Made by a program: the position numbers and the translations under genes | Notes under the pieces: model-generated | The model's input: the letters and a program-made list of their open reading frames with translations, nothing else | The model's database searches: none | What the model was told of the DNA's origin: nothing | Shown: one piece after another, positions 53,212-61,524 of the stretch | Layout: every line of letters starts with the position of its first letter | Numbering within the stretch: position 1 is the stretch's first letter | DNA from: Pseudotabrizicola algicola | GTDB taxonomy: Bacteria > Pseudomonadota > Alphaproteobacteria > Rhodobacterales > Rhodobacteraceae | NCBI RefSeq assembly: GCF_010915705.1 | Contig: NZ_JAAIKE010000002.1 | Coordinates: 124,001-188,000 of the forward strand | DNA: 64,000 nucleotides | Direction: 5' to 3'

Positions 53212-53727
53212 TCAGTTGGTGGTGCCGAGATAGGCGATCAGGTTTGCCCGTTCGTCGCTGCGGGGCAGACCGGCGAAGGCCATCTTGGTGCCGGGTGCAT
53301 AGCCGCGCGGGTTTTGCAGGAAGGCATAGAGGTTTTCCGGCGTCCACGTCTCGCCAGCCATGCCGACCAGCGCGGGCGAATAGGCATAGCCGGCGCTTGC
53401 AGCCTTGGCCTTGTCGACGATCCCGTTCAGGTGCGGGCCGACGCCATCGGTGCCGTCAAGCTTGTGGCAGGCGCGGCACTTGGCGAAAACGGCTTCGCCT
53501 GCGCCGGCATCGGCAGCAGCGAAAATCGCCTCGAAGTCCGGGGCTTCGGCCACTTCGGCCGGGGCTTCGGATGCGCCGGTGTCGATCACATAGGCTTGCT
53601 CGTGTCCCTCACCGTGGCCGCCGCCGGTCGTGTAGAGGGCGCTGGCCGCCCAACCGCCCAGCAAAAACACCAGAAGCGAGCCGCAGACCGCCCCCAACAC
53701 CTTGGTCATCGTCATCGTGTCGAACAT
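53212..53727 (-). CDS. Membrane-anchored class I cytochrome c (cytochrome c-y / c552 type)
   Basis: A 171-residue protein. An uncleaved N-terminal helix (about 9-32: KVLGAVCGSLLVFLLGGWAASAL) is followed by a Glu/Ala-rich linker (about 36-75) and a class I cytochrome c domain with haem motif KCRACHKLDG and axial methionine in GTKMAFAGL. This is the plan of Rhodobacter cytochrome c-y, which shuttles electrons from the bc1 complex to cbb3 oxidase. The oxidase genes are about 14 kb away in this window. It starts at 53727 and is transcribed divergently from pheA. Confidence 0.92.
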   Translation of the reverse strand: MFDTMTMTKVLGAVCGSLLVFLLGGWAASALYTTGGGHGEGHEQAYVIDTGASEAPAEVAEAPDFEAIFAAADAGAGEAVFAKCRACHKLDGTDGVGPHLNGIVDKAKAASAGYAYSPALVGMAGETWTPENLYAFLQNPRGYAPGTKMAFAGLPRSDERANLIAYLGTTN

Positions 53728-53840
53728 GTCGCGCTTTCCCTTGGCATTCCGATTTGAGGGCTTCTAACCGCTTCCCTATACAGGTTTCAAGGTGTAGGTG
53801 CGCGACCTATTGCCCCTTTTTATCACGTGGAGGCCCCAGC

Positions 53841-54671
53841 ATGTCCGGCAAGATCGCATTTCAGGGCGAACTCGGGGCCTATTCGCATCAGGCCTGCCAG
53901 CAGGCGCGTCCAGATATGGAGGTGGTTCCCTGCACCACCTTCGAGGATGTGGTCGAGATGACCCGCTCGGGCGCGGTCGATCTGGGGATGCTTGCCGTCG
54001 AGAATTCGACCTATGGCCGGGTGGCCGATGTCCACAGCCTTTTGCCGAAATCGGGGCTGCACATCGTGGACGAAGCCTTTGTGCGGGTGCATGTCAACCT
54101 GCTCGGGGTGCCGGGGGCGCGGCTGGAGGAGGTGACCGAGGCGCATGGCCATGTGGTCATCCTGCCGCAATGCGCACAGTTCCTGCGCAGCCACGGGATC
54201 ACGGGGCGCGTCAGTTCCGACAATGCCCGCGCCGCGCGCGAGGTGGCCGAGGCCAAGGACAAGACCCGTGCGGCGCTTGCGAGCGAACTGGCCGCGCAGA
54301 TCTACGGGCTTGACGTTCTGGCGCGCCATATCGAGGACCAGAAGAACAACACCACCCGTTTTCTGGTGATGAGCCGCACCGCCGACCACAGCCGCCGCGC
54401 GCCGCAGATGATCACCACCTTCACCTTCCGGGTGCGCAACATTCCGGCGGCGCTCTACAAGGCACTGGGCGGCTTTGCCACCAATGGCGTGAACATGACC
54501 AAGCTGGAAAGCTATATGGTGGGCGGCAGTTTCATGGCGACCGAATTCTATGCCGACATCGAAGGCCATCCCGAGGATGCCAATGTGGCCTTGGCTCTCG
54601 AGGAACTGGCCTATTTCACCGACAAGGTTACGGTGATCGGCGTCTATCCGTCCGACCGCACGCGCGGCTAG
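53841..54671 (+). CDS. pheA: Prephenate dehydratase
   Basis: A 276-residue enzyme making phenylpyruvate from prephenate. The PDT domain (about 4-180) has KIAFQGELGAYSHQAC, DLGMLAVENSTYGRVADV and the signature NNTTRFLVMSR with the catalytic threonine. The C-terminal ACT domain (about 190-270) has TTFTFRVRNIPAALYKALGGF and NMTKLESYMVGG, the site for feedback inhibition by phenylalanine. There is no chorismate mutase domain. GTGGAGG lies 8 bases before the ATG. It works in the same pathway as the TyrB aminotransferase at 1.7 kb. Confidence 0.95.
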   Translation: MSGKIAFQGELGAYSHQACQQARPDMEVVPCTTFEDVVEMTRSGAVDLGMLAVENSTYGRVADVHSLLPKSGLHIVDEAFVRVHVNLLGVPGARLEEVTEAHGHVVILPQCAQFLRSHGITGRVSSDNARAAREVAEAKDKTRAALASELAAQIYGLDVLARHIEDQKNNTTRFLVMSRTADHSRRAPQMITTFTFRVRNIPAALYKALGGFATNGVNMTKLESYMVGGSFMATEFYADIEGHPEDANVALALEELAYFTDKVTVIGVYPSDRTRG

Positions 54672-54701
54672 GACAGGCGCGCCTTCGGGCGGGTGGCAAC
54701 C

Positions 54702-55175
54702 CTAGCGGCGGCGGCTGGAGGCGAAGCGGGTTTCCAGATCGACCGAGAGGCTCTGCAGGCGCTTGTCCAGCTTGGTCTGCACCCGGCCCTTGGCCAGTTT
54801 CATCGATTGCAGGAACAGGCGCGCCGCGATGTTCAGCGGACGCACATGGGCAAAGAGCACCATGCGCGTGCGCTTGGGGGCAAGCGAGACAAGCTCGATC
54901 GACATATCGCCCTCCACCATGCGGCCCTTGCCCGCAAAGACGAGCTTGGCATCAGGCTCCATTGCCGTCAGGCGGATATCGACCGCGCGTTCCTTGCCAC
55001 GGAAACGGAAGATGACATGCCAGCCCATGCCGATGCCGGGCGCGCGCAATTTGTCGGTGCGGCTGACATCCGCGCCCCGCCGCATCGCGGCGCGTTCCCA
55101 TGCCTCAAAATCCGAAAGGGCCGCGAACACAAAGTCGATCGGCGCTTCGATATCGGTGCGTGATGAAAGCTGCAT
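54702..55175 (-). CDS. SRPBCC family protein
   Basis: A 157-residue helix-grip protein of the START/Bet v1-like superfamily. MQLSSRTDIEAPIDFVFAALSDFEAWERAA is the usual beginning (polyketide-cyclase/dehydrase domain), followed by GWHVIFRFRGKERAVDIRLT and a final helix (FLQSMKLAKGRVQTKLDKRL) that closes the lipid or ligand cavity. The ligand is unknown. The ATG at 55175 has GGGACAAC upstream. It lies between convergent pheA and nudC on the nudC strand, 90 bases after nudC starts downstream; they may share a transcript. Confidence 0.85.
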   Translation of the reverse strand: MQLSSRTDIEAPIDFVFAALSDFEAWERAAMRRGADVSRTDKLRAPGIGMGWHVIFRFRGKERAVDIRLTAMEPDAKLVFAGKGRMVEGDMSIELVSLAPKRTRMVLFAHVRPLNIAARLFLQSMKLAKGRVQTKLDKRLQSLSVDLETRFASSRRR

Positions 55176-55265
55176 CTGTTGTCCCTGCCCGGCGTTTGCT
55201 GTTTGTGGCCATGCCCCTTGGCGCAACCGAAGGGCTGTGGCCGCCCCTTTTCTGTGAAACTGGCG

Positions 55266-56219
55266 TCAATCCAGCCGGTCTGCAAGCCAGTTGTGTATCA
55301 GGAAATGCGCAATCGCACCCTGTCGTGCGGGCTTTATCCGGGGATGAGCGCCCGACATGACCGCAACCATCTCTTCGCGACTGACCCACAGGGCATGTTC
55401 CAGCTCGGCGGGGTCCAGCGTGATGCTGTCGCTCAGCGCTTCGGCGGCACAGCCCAGCATCAGGCTGGCAGGAAAGGGCCAGGGCTGGCTGGAAAGATAG
55501 CGCACCGCCCCGAGCCGCACGCCCGCCTCTTCCCAGACTTCGCGCCGCACGGCCGCCTCGACCGTTTCTCCGGGTTCGACAAAGCCCGCAAGGCAGGAAT
55601 ACATGCCTTCGGGCCAACCGGGGCTGCGCCCCAAAAGGGCGCGGTTGCCCTGTGTGACCAGCATGATGACCACAGGGTCGGTGCGCGGGAAATGATGCGC
55701 CCCGCAGGCAGGGCAGGCGCGTTGCCAGCCGGCCATCGTCGGCCTCGACGCCGCGCCGCACACCGCGCAGAACCCGTGGCTGCGATGCCATTGCAGCACG
55801 GCCTTGGCAGTCGCCGCCAGTTCCGCCTCACGCGGGGAGAGCCGCAGCATCACGGCGCGCAATTCGGCAAAGACCAGATCACGGGGAAGGCCGGGATGGT
55901 GCTGCTCGCTCTGGTCAAGAAACCCCGCCTGCACCGCCTCGGCCCCGGCCTCTGGCACCCAGTCGGAGATATCGACGGCAAAGCAGGGGTGATCCTCGTC
56001 AAAGCCGAGGAAAACCGGTGGCCTGCCATGATGGAGCGCCACGGAGTCGGACGGCAGCCAGCCAAGGCCCTCTCCGCCCCGTGTGAGCGGTTTGCCGCGC
56101 CAGACGGCGAGCACGCGCCCCCGCGCCAGCAACGCGGCCTGCGCCGCCGCATCGCCGCGCAATTCGGCTGCGCGGTTCAGGCCGGAGCCGCCGAATGTCA
56201 CCGTTTCTGCCAGCCGCAT
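55266..56219 (-). CDS. nudC: NAD(+) diphosphatase (NADH pyrophosphatase)
   Basis: A 317-residue Nudix enzyme. It has the zinc ribbon CAVCG/CPACG, FPRTDPVVIMLV, and the Nudix box GFVEPGETVEAAVRREVWEEAGV with its metal-binding glutamates, followed by the NudC signature SQPWPFPASLM. It hydrolyses NAD(H) to NMN(H) plus AMP and can remove NAD caps from RNA. The ATG at 56219 is preferred to a TTG four codons earlier. AT-rich DNA with a palindrome precedes it. Confidence 0.93.
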   Translation of the reverse strand: MRLAETVTFGGSGLNRAAELRGDAAAQAALLARGRVLAVWRGKPLTRGGEGLGWLPSDSVALHHGRPPVFLGFDEDHPCFAVDISDWVPEAGAEAVQAGFLDQSEQHHPGLPRDLVFAELRAVMLRLSPREAELAATAKAVLQWHRSHGFCAVCGAASRPTMAGWQRACPACGAHHFPRTDPVVIMLVTQGNRALLGRSPGWPEGMYSCLAGFVEPGETVEAAVRREVWEEAGVRLGAVRYLSSQPWPFPASLMLGCAAEALSDSITLDPAELEHALWVSREEMVAVMSGAHPRIKPARQGAIAHFLIHNWLADRLD

Positions 56220-56342
56220 TGCTGCCCCCAAAGCCCAAACCGTTCCGGCGCCTGCCGCGCAACCCCTGATCGCATGCCGGACGGGCAGGCGTAAACCGCG
56301 CGCAGCCGGACAGGATGAAATTACAACTGAAAGAAGAAATAC

Positions 56343-56357
56343 ATGGAACTATTCCAT
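56343..56357. promoter_or_regulatory. Perfect 15-base palindrome in an AT-rich divergent promoter region
   Basis: ATGGAA-CTA-TTCCAT is a perfect inverted repeat followed by TTTTTAATTG, between divergent nudC and the nucleotidase gene. The surrounding 56310-56380 is markedly richer in A and T than the genome. It could be an operator or a weak hairpin. Confidence 0.45.
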
Positions 56358-56452
56358 TTTTAATTGCAATGCAGGCGGCTTTCTTCCCAAGTTATCCCAC
56401 AGCGCTTTGCGGTGCCGGATTGTCCCGATGATGTTATGGTTGCGTGTGACGT

Positions 56453-58381
56453 ATGACGGCAGAGTTACGATGGGCCCGGCCCGAGACAGCACAGGACGGG
56501 GCCGGGGCGGGTGCGAGGGTCCGGTTGCGGGTGCTGGCCACCAGTGATCTGCACATGCATCTTTCCGGCTATGATTACCACGCCGATGCGCCTTGTGTGC
56601 AAAAGGGCCTGTGCCTGACCGCGACCCTTGTCCGTCGGGCGCGCGAGGAGGTTGCGGGAACGATCCTGCTCGACAACGGCGATTTTCTGCACGGCAGTCC
56701 GCTGGGTGATTATGTGGCGGCGCGGCAGGACGGCGGGCCGCATCCGATGATGCAGGCCATGGCGCATCTGGGCTATGATGCCGTCAATCTTGGCAATCAT
56801 GAATTCTCGATGGGAATCCCGCTTTTGGCCGCCGCTCTGGCCGAGGCGCGGTTTCCGGTTCTATCGGCCAACACCTGCCCGCGCGACGGCAGCGCGCTCG
56901 GGCCTCTGATCGCGCCTTGGGCTTTGATCGAGCGCGATTTGCCCGATCAGCACGGGCAGGCACAGCGGGTGCGGCTGGGGGTGATCGGGGTGCTGCCGCC
57001 AGACACCGCCCTGTGGGATCGGCAGGCCATCGGCGGCGAGGTGCAGATGCAACCGATGGCGCAAACCGTGGCCCAGCAGGTTCCGCGCCTGCGGGCCGCG
57101 GGGGCCGATGTGGTGGTGGTGCTGGCCCATTGCGGTATCGGCAGCGCGCAAGCTGGCAGCGGGCCAGATGCGGCGGGAACACAAGACGCGGGCCTGCAAG
57201 ATGCCGGACAACAGATCGCGGCGATTGACGGGGTGGATGCCGTCATTCTGGGCCACCGCCATATGGTGTTTCCCGCCGCCAGCCTTGCCCCTTCGCCCGA
57301 GGTTGATCCGGTCGGCGGCACCTTGCACGGCAAACCTGCGGTGATGCCGGGCTTTTTCGGCTCGCATCTGGGGGTGATCGACATCGATCTGATCCGCGCC
57401 GCAGGGGCATGGCGCGTGCGCAGCCACAAGGCCGAAGCGCGGGCGATTGCCAGCCGCGACGGCGAGGGCCGGCCGTTGGGTCTGGTCGCGCCGGATGATG
57501 GCCTGACCCGCCTGATCCAGCCCGCGCACGAGGCCGTCCGCCTCTGGGCGCGCCGCCCCGTTGGCCGCACCCCGCAGGCGATTCACAGCTATTTCGCCAT
57601 GATCACCGATTGCCCTTCGGTCCAGATCGTCAATCAGGCGCAGGCGCAATATGTGGCCGCCCGTCTGGACGGGGGGCCGCTGGCGCATCTGCCGGTGCTG
57701 TCGGCAACCGCCCCCTTCAAGGCTGGCGGCTTTGGCGGGCCCGAGAATTACACGCTCATCCCGGCGGGGGATATCCTGCTGCGGCATGCCGCCGATCTCT
57801 ACATCCACCCCAATACCATCATGGCGCTTCTGGTCACCGGGGCAGAGCTGCGCCGCTGGCTGGAATACTCGGCGCGCGGGTATCGGCAGATTGTTCCGGG
57901 GGGTGCGGATCAACCCCTGCTCGGGCCGGACCTGCCCTGCTTTGTCTATGACACCATCAGCGGCCTGACCTATGAGGTGGACCTGTCGCAGCCCCCGCAC
58001 GGGCAGGGCGGCCAGCGCATCCGCAACCTGTGCTGGCAAGGACAGCCGCTTGATCCGGCGCAGCAATTCGTGCTGGCGACCAACAGTTTTCGCGGCTCCG
58101 GCAATGGCGGCTTTTCTCCGGCAGAGCCGGCGCGCGTGGTGCTGGAAGAGCAGACCGCCAACCGCGACATCCTGATTGCCCATATCGGACGCGCCCTGAA
58201 TGGCGCGGCCGCGCCAGAACGCGGCGCGCCGGCGTGGCGGTTCAGCCCCCTGCCCGGAACGTCGGTGACCTTTGACACAAGCCCGCTGGCGGCGGCCTGT
58301 CTTGCGGATGCGCCGCATCTGGCCCTGACACCGCTTGCGCGCACCGAGGAGGGCTTTTTGCGGCTGCGGCTGGACCTTTGA
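56453..58381 (+). CDS. cpdB: CpdB-like 2',3'-cyclic-nucleotide phosphodiesterase / 3'-nucleotidase
   Basis: A 642-residue bifunctional enzyme. The calcineurin-like domain has ATSDLHMHLSGYDY, LDNGDFLHGSPLGDY, NLGNHEFSMG, LAHCGIG and GHRHMVFP for the two metals. The 5'-nucleotidase C-terminal domain has NYTLIPAGDILLRHAADLY and the substrate-stacking aromatic region GLTYEVDLSQPP. E. coli CpdB is periplasmic, but here the N-terminus (MTAELRWARPETAQDGAGAG) shows no signal peptide, so the protein appears cytoplasmic or is exported by another route. The ATG at 56453 has no strong ribosome site. Confidence 0.88.
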   Translation: MTAELRWARPETAQDGAGAGARVRLRVLATSDLHMHLSGYDYHADAPCVQKGLCLTATLVRRAREEVAGTILLDNGDFLHGSPLGDYVAARQDGGPHPMMQAMAHLGYDAVNLGNHEFSMGIPLLAAALAEARFPVLSANTCPRDGSALGPLIAPWALIERDLPDQHGQAQRVRLGVIGVLPPDTALWDRQAIGGEVQMQPMAQTVAQQVPRLRAAGADVVVVLAHCGIGSAQAGSGPDAAGTQDAGLQDAGQQIAAIDGVDAVILGHRHMVFPAASLAPSPEVDPVGGTLHGKPAVMPGFFGSHLGVIDIDLIRAAGAWRVRSHKAEARAIASRDGEGRPLGLVAPDDGLTRLIQPAHEAVRLWARRPVGRTPQAIHSYFAMITDCPSVQIVNQAQAQYVAARLDGGPLAHLPVLSATAPFKAGGFGGPENYTLIPAGDILLRHAADLYIHPNTIMALLVTGAELRRWLEYSARGYRQIVPGGADQPLLGPDLPCFVYDTISGLTYEVDLSQPPHGQGGQRIRNLCWQGQPLDPAQQFVLATNSFRGSGNGGFSPAEPARVVLEEQTANRDILIAHIGRALNGAAAPERGAPAWRFSPLPGTSVTFDTSPLAAACLADAPHLALTPLARTEEGFLRLRLDL

Positions 58382-58486
58382 GGCGCGCATCGTGCCGCGC
58401 GGGCGGCCGGGCCTTTTGTATCGGGGTGCGATCTGCTATCGACCGGCACAACTGGCGCGTGTCGCCCAAAGCAAAGGACCGGCCCC

Positions 58487-59122
58487 TTGTTTGATGCGGT
58501 ATTCTTCGATCTGGACGGAACGCTGGTCGACAGCGAGCGTTTGACCATGCAGACCGGTGCCGCCGCCTTTGCCGAGCAAGGTCATACCGATGTGGAGGAC
58601 CTGCTGCACAGCCTTGTCGGGATTGACCAGGCCACATCGGCCAGCCTGATCCTGTCACGGTTCCCGCAGCTTGATCTGGACCGGCTGAACACGACATGGC
58701 ACGCCTCTTTCCTTGCGGCGCAGGCGGTGGACCTGCTGCTCAAGCCGGGGGCCTTTGACATTGTGCACGGGCTGCGCGACCGCCATGCGCTTGCGCTGGT
58801 CACTTCCTCGCGCCGTGATCCGGCAGAGGTGCGGCTGGTGCAGGCAGGGCTGCGGCCCGCCTTTCGCGCCGTCATCACCCGCGATGACGTGACCGCTCCC
58901 AAACCACATCCGGAGCCCTATCTGCTGGCCGCCACGCGGCTGGGGGTAGACCCGGCGCGCTGTCTGGTTTTCGAAGACAGCGAGCCCGGCGCACAGGCGG
59001 CCTTTGCCGCAGGCATGACGGTGGTGCAGGTGCCGGACATCATCCCTGCCTCGGGACAGTTCGCGCACCATGTCGCCAAGAGCCTCACCGACGGCGCCCG
59101 CTGGGCAGGCATCTGGACCTGA
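58487..59122 (+). CDS. HAD-superfamily phosphatase
   Basis: A 211-residue HAD phosphatase. Motif I is FFDLDGTLVDSE, motif II is the threonine/serine of LVTSSRRD, motif III is the lysine in TAPKPHPEPY, and motif IV is CLVFEDSEPGAQAA. The cap domain (about 15-85) is helical, as in beta-phosphoglucomutase-like and phosphoglycolate phosphatases. The TTG at 58487 is used because AAAGGAC lies upstream and no ATG comes before motif I. It lies upstream of the SRP RNA gene, but the latter has its own promoter. Confidence 0.87.
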   Translation: MFDAVFFDLDGTLVDSERLTMQTGAAAFAEQGHTDVEDLLHSLVGIDQATSASLILSRFPQLDLDRLNTTWHASFLAAQAVDLLLKPGAFDIVHGLRDRHALALVTSSRRDPAEVRLVQAGLRPAFRAVITRDDVTAPKPHPEPYLLAATRLGVDPARCLVFEDSEPGAQAAFAAGMTVVQVPDIIPASGQFAHHVAKSLTDGARWAGIWT

Positions 59123-59152
59123 GGGCAAGGAGCGCCGCACGCGCTTGGGGGC

Positions 59153-59181
59153 TTGCAAATGCCGCGCCCCTGCCCTATCTG
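59153..59181 (+). promoter_or_regulatory. Promoter of the SRP RNA gene
   Basis: TTGCAA at 59153-59158 and TATCTG at 59176-59181 are separated by 17 bases and would start transcription about G59189, exactly the 5' base of the RNA stem. Confidence 0.65.
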
Positions 59182-59186
59182 CACCC

Positions 59187-59286
59187 TTGAGAGGTTGGCG
59201 CGGGCGAGCGCCTCGCCAACCCGGTCAGGTCCGGAAGGAAGCAGCCGTAACGAGCCCCGCTTGGGTCGTTGTCCAGCCTCTCACCC
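59187..59286 (+). ncRNA. ffs: Signal recognition particle RNA, small bacterial type (4.5S)
   Basis: The hallmark apical loop GGTCAGGTCCGGAAGGAAGC (59223-59242) and following AGCC are intact. The outer stem GAGAGG (59189-59194) pairs with CCTCTC (59277-59282), and a helix of about 100 bases folds between. It binds Ffh to target membrane proteins. The ends are set from the stem and may differ by a few bases. Confidence 0.95.
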
Positions 59287-59341
59287 TTTCCCTCTTTGCC
59301 TGTGATGGACTGCGCCTTTTCCAAAGGGCCTGTCCTCTTGC

Positions 59342-59374
59342 GCGGGGCGCGGGGCTGTTTGGCCCCTGCCCCGC
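59342..59374. terminator. GC hairpin between ffs and the TRAP permease gene
   Basis: GCGGGG and GGGGC arms pair with GCCCC and CCCCGC around a TGTTTG loop with one small bulge. It lies between converging ffs and TRAP genes and could stop both; no T run is present. Confidence 0.45.
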
Positions 59375-59380
59375 ACGGGG

Positions 59381-61441
59381 TTAGCGCGCGGGCTGGCCCT
59401 GCGCCTTGCCTGCAAACCACTGGCGCAAAAACACCCCTGCCAGAATGGCAACCCCGATCGAGGTCGAGACGAGTTCGGGCGCGATCATCAGCAGCGCCGC
59501 GACGGGCAGCAGCACCCGTTCGATCTTCAGCAGGGGCCGCAGCATCCAGTTCGTGATGGCCGCCGACAGTGCCACGATGCCCAGCACCGCGCCGGTGAAG
59601 GCCAGCGCAAAACTCGCCCAAGTGAAATCCGCCGTGACCAGCAGAAGCGACGGGGAAAACACGAACATGAAAGGCACCAGCGCCTTGCCCATCGACAGGC
59701 GGAAGGCGGTGTTCCCCGCCTTGAAGGCATTGGCTCCGGCGATCCCCGATGCGGCATAGGCCGCCATCGCCACGGGCGGCGTCACATCGGCAAGCACCCC
59801 GAAGTAGAACACGAAGAAATGCGCGACCAAGGGCTCGACATCCATCATCGCCAGCACCGGTGCCGCCACGGCGACCATGATGATGTAATTGGCCGTGGTC
59901 GGAATGCCGCAGCCCATCAGGATGCAGACCACCGCCGTCATCATCAGGGTGAACAGCAGCGCGAGCGAGGGCATGGTGATGATCTCGAACGGCAGGAAGG
60001 ACAGGGCCGCATGGGTGCTTTCCGCCCAGCCCTGCGCCAGACTGGTCAGCATGAAGGCGATCTTGAAGCCGATGCCGGTCAGTGTCACCACCCCGATGAC
60101 CACACCGACCAAGGCCGCTGCCGCCGTCACCGCAAGCGAGCTTTTGGCCCCCGCCACAAAGCCCTCGATGATACCGGCGGCAAAGTCGCGCGCGCCTTGG
60201 ACAAGCCCTGCCGCCATCACCCGCTGGATGGCATAGACCGCCATGCAGGCAGTGATCGCCCAGAACGCAGCGAGAAAGGGCGTGCGGCCCGACATCAGCA
60301 TCCAGACCAGCAGGACCAGAGGCAGGACCGAAAGCCAGCCTTCGCGCAGCACCTTGAGGGCGTTGGGGAGTTCTTCCTTGCGCAGGCCGCGGATGCCCAG
60401 CCGCTTTGCCTCGAGGTGAACCTGCACAAGAACACCAAAAAAGTGCATGAAGGCGGGCACGATGGCCGCGATCAGGATGGTGCGCAGCGGGATGCCCAGA
60501 TATTCGACCATCAGGAAGGCCACCGCCCCCATCACCGGCGGGGTGATCTGACCGCCGGTGGATGAGGCCGCCTCGACCGCCGCCGCGAAATGGCGCTGGA
60601 AGCCGATCTTGATCATGGTGGGAATGGTCAGCGCGCCGGTTGTCACCGTATTGGCGATGGACGAGCCGGAGATGGAGCCCAGCAGCGCCGAGGACACCAC
60701 AGACACCTTGGCAGGTCCGCCGGAAAAGCGCCCGGTCAGCGCTGTAGCCAGATTGATGAACAACTGGCCCAGCCCGATGCGCTGCGCCATCACGCCGAAC
60801 AGCACGAAATGGAACACATAGGTGGCAATCACCCCGAGCGCGGTGCCGTAGACACCTTGCGATGACAGGTAGAGGTGGTTGACGATGCCCGACCAATCCG
60901 CGCCCGGATGCACGAAGATGCCCGGCATCGAGCGCCCGAAATAGGCATAGCCGATGAACAGAAGCGCGATCACCGGCAAGGGCCAGCCCATCGAGCGGCG
61001 CACCGCCTCGAGCAGGGTGACCAGAAGGATCGTTCCCATGATCACATCGATGGGCAGCGGGTTGCCGATGCGGAAGGCAAGCTGGTCATAGACCCAAGGC
61101 ACATAAAGCGCACTCACCAGCGCGCCGAAGGCCAGCACCCAGTCCAGCACGGGCAGGCCCAGAATGACGAAGCCAGTGGTCTTGTGGCGCGCCGAGGACA
61201 CCACGGCAAAGCTGAGGAAAATCAGGAACAGCGACACGCCCATATGGATGCCCCGGTGCGTGGTCGCACGCGGGATGCCATATCCGGCCGTGTAGTAATG
61301 ATAGACCGCAAGGGCAAAGAGGATCACCCCCGCCAGCACGGCCACCGGCCGGGTGACGGTCCTGAAGCGCGCCTCGGGATCGAATTCCTCTTCGATCGCG
61401 GCCAGTTCGGCTTGGGAAAGCGTGCGGTTGCCCTCGGTCAT
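59381..61441 (-). CDS. TRAP transporter fused permease (4TM/12TM DctQM type)
   Basis: A 686-residue inner-membrane protein with about 16-18 helices combining the small DctQ-like and large DctM-like TRAP subunits. The DctM half has GGPAKVSVVSSALLGSISGSSIANTVTTGALTIP and AAAVEAASSTGGQITPPVMGA, classic for the ion-translocating subunit, and later CGIPTTANYI. With the TAXI binding protein encoded upstream it forms a sodium- or proton-driven importer, probably for a C4-dicarboxylate or amino acid; the substrate is unknown. A hairpin lies between the two genes. Confidence 0.92.
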   Translation of the reverse strand: MTEGNRTLSQAELAAIEEEFDPEARFRTVTRPVAVLAGVILFALAVYHYYTAGYGIPRATTHRGIHMGVSLFLIFLSFAVVSSARHKTTGFVILGLPVLDWVLAFGALVSALYVPWVYDQLAFRIGNPLPIDVIMGTILLVTLLEAVRRSMGWPLPVIALLFIGYAYFGRSMPGIFVHPGADWSGIVNHLYLSSQGVYGTALGVIATYVFHFVLFGVMAQRIGLGQLFINLATALTGRFSGGPAKVSVVSSALLGSISGSSIANTVTTGALTIPTMIKIGFQRHFAAAVEAASSTGGQITPPVMGAVAFLMVEYLGIPLRTILIAAIVPAFMHFFGVLVQVHLEAKRLGIRGLRKEELPNALKVLREGWLSVLPLVLLVWMLMSGRTPFLAAFWAITACMAVYAIQRVMAAGLVQGARDFAAGIIEGFVAGAKSSLAVTAAAALVGVVIGVVTLTGIGFKIAFMLTSLAQGWAESTHAALSFLPFEIITMPSLALLFTLMMTAVVCILMGCGIPTTANYIIMVAVAAPVLAMMDVEPLVAHFFVFYFGVLADVTPPVAMAAYAASGIAGANAFKAGNTAFRLSMGKALVPFMFVFSPSLLLVTADFTWASFALAFTGAVLGIVALSAAITNWMLRPLLKIERVLLPVAALLMIAPELVSTSIGVAILAGVFLRQWFAGKAQGQPAR

Positions 61442-61463
61442 CCTGTTGTCCTTGAAGCGGGAG

Positions 61464-61501
61464 AAAACGAAAGGGGCGCGAACCCGACAAGACCGCGCCC
61501 C
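61464..61501 (-). terminator. Attenuating hairpin between TAXI and TRAP permease genes
   Basis: GGGGCGCG and CGCGCCCC (61473-61480 and 61494-61501) form a perfect 8-bp stem with a 13-base loop, followed on the minus strand by TTTCGTTTTC. It sits between two genes of one operon, so it may lower permease expression relative to the binding protein. Confidence 0.6.
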
Positions 61502-61524
61502 ACAGTCAGATCATGCAGGCCGGA

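Noticed and set aside
59123-59380. tRNA-like folding around the SRP RNA gene
   Set aside because: The structure is fully explained by the SRP RNA stem and its GGAAGGA loop; there is no anticodon or T-loop pattern.
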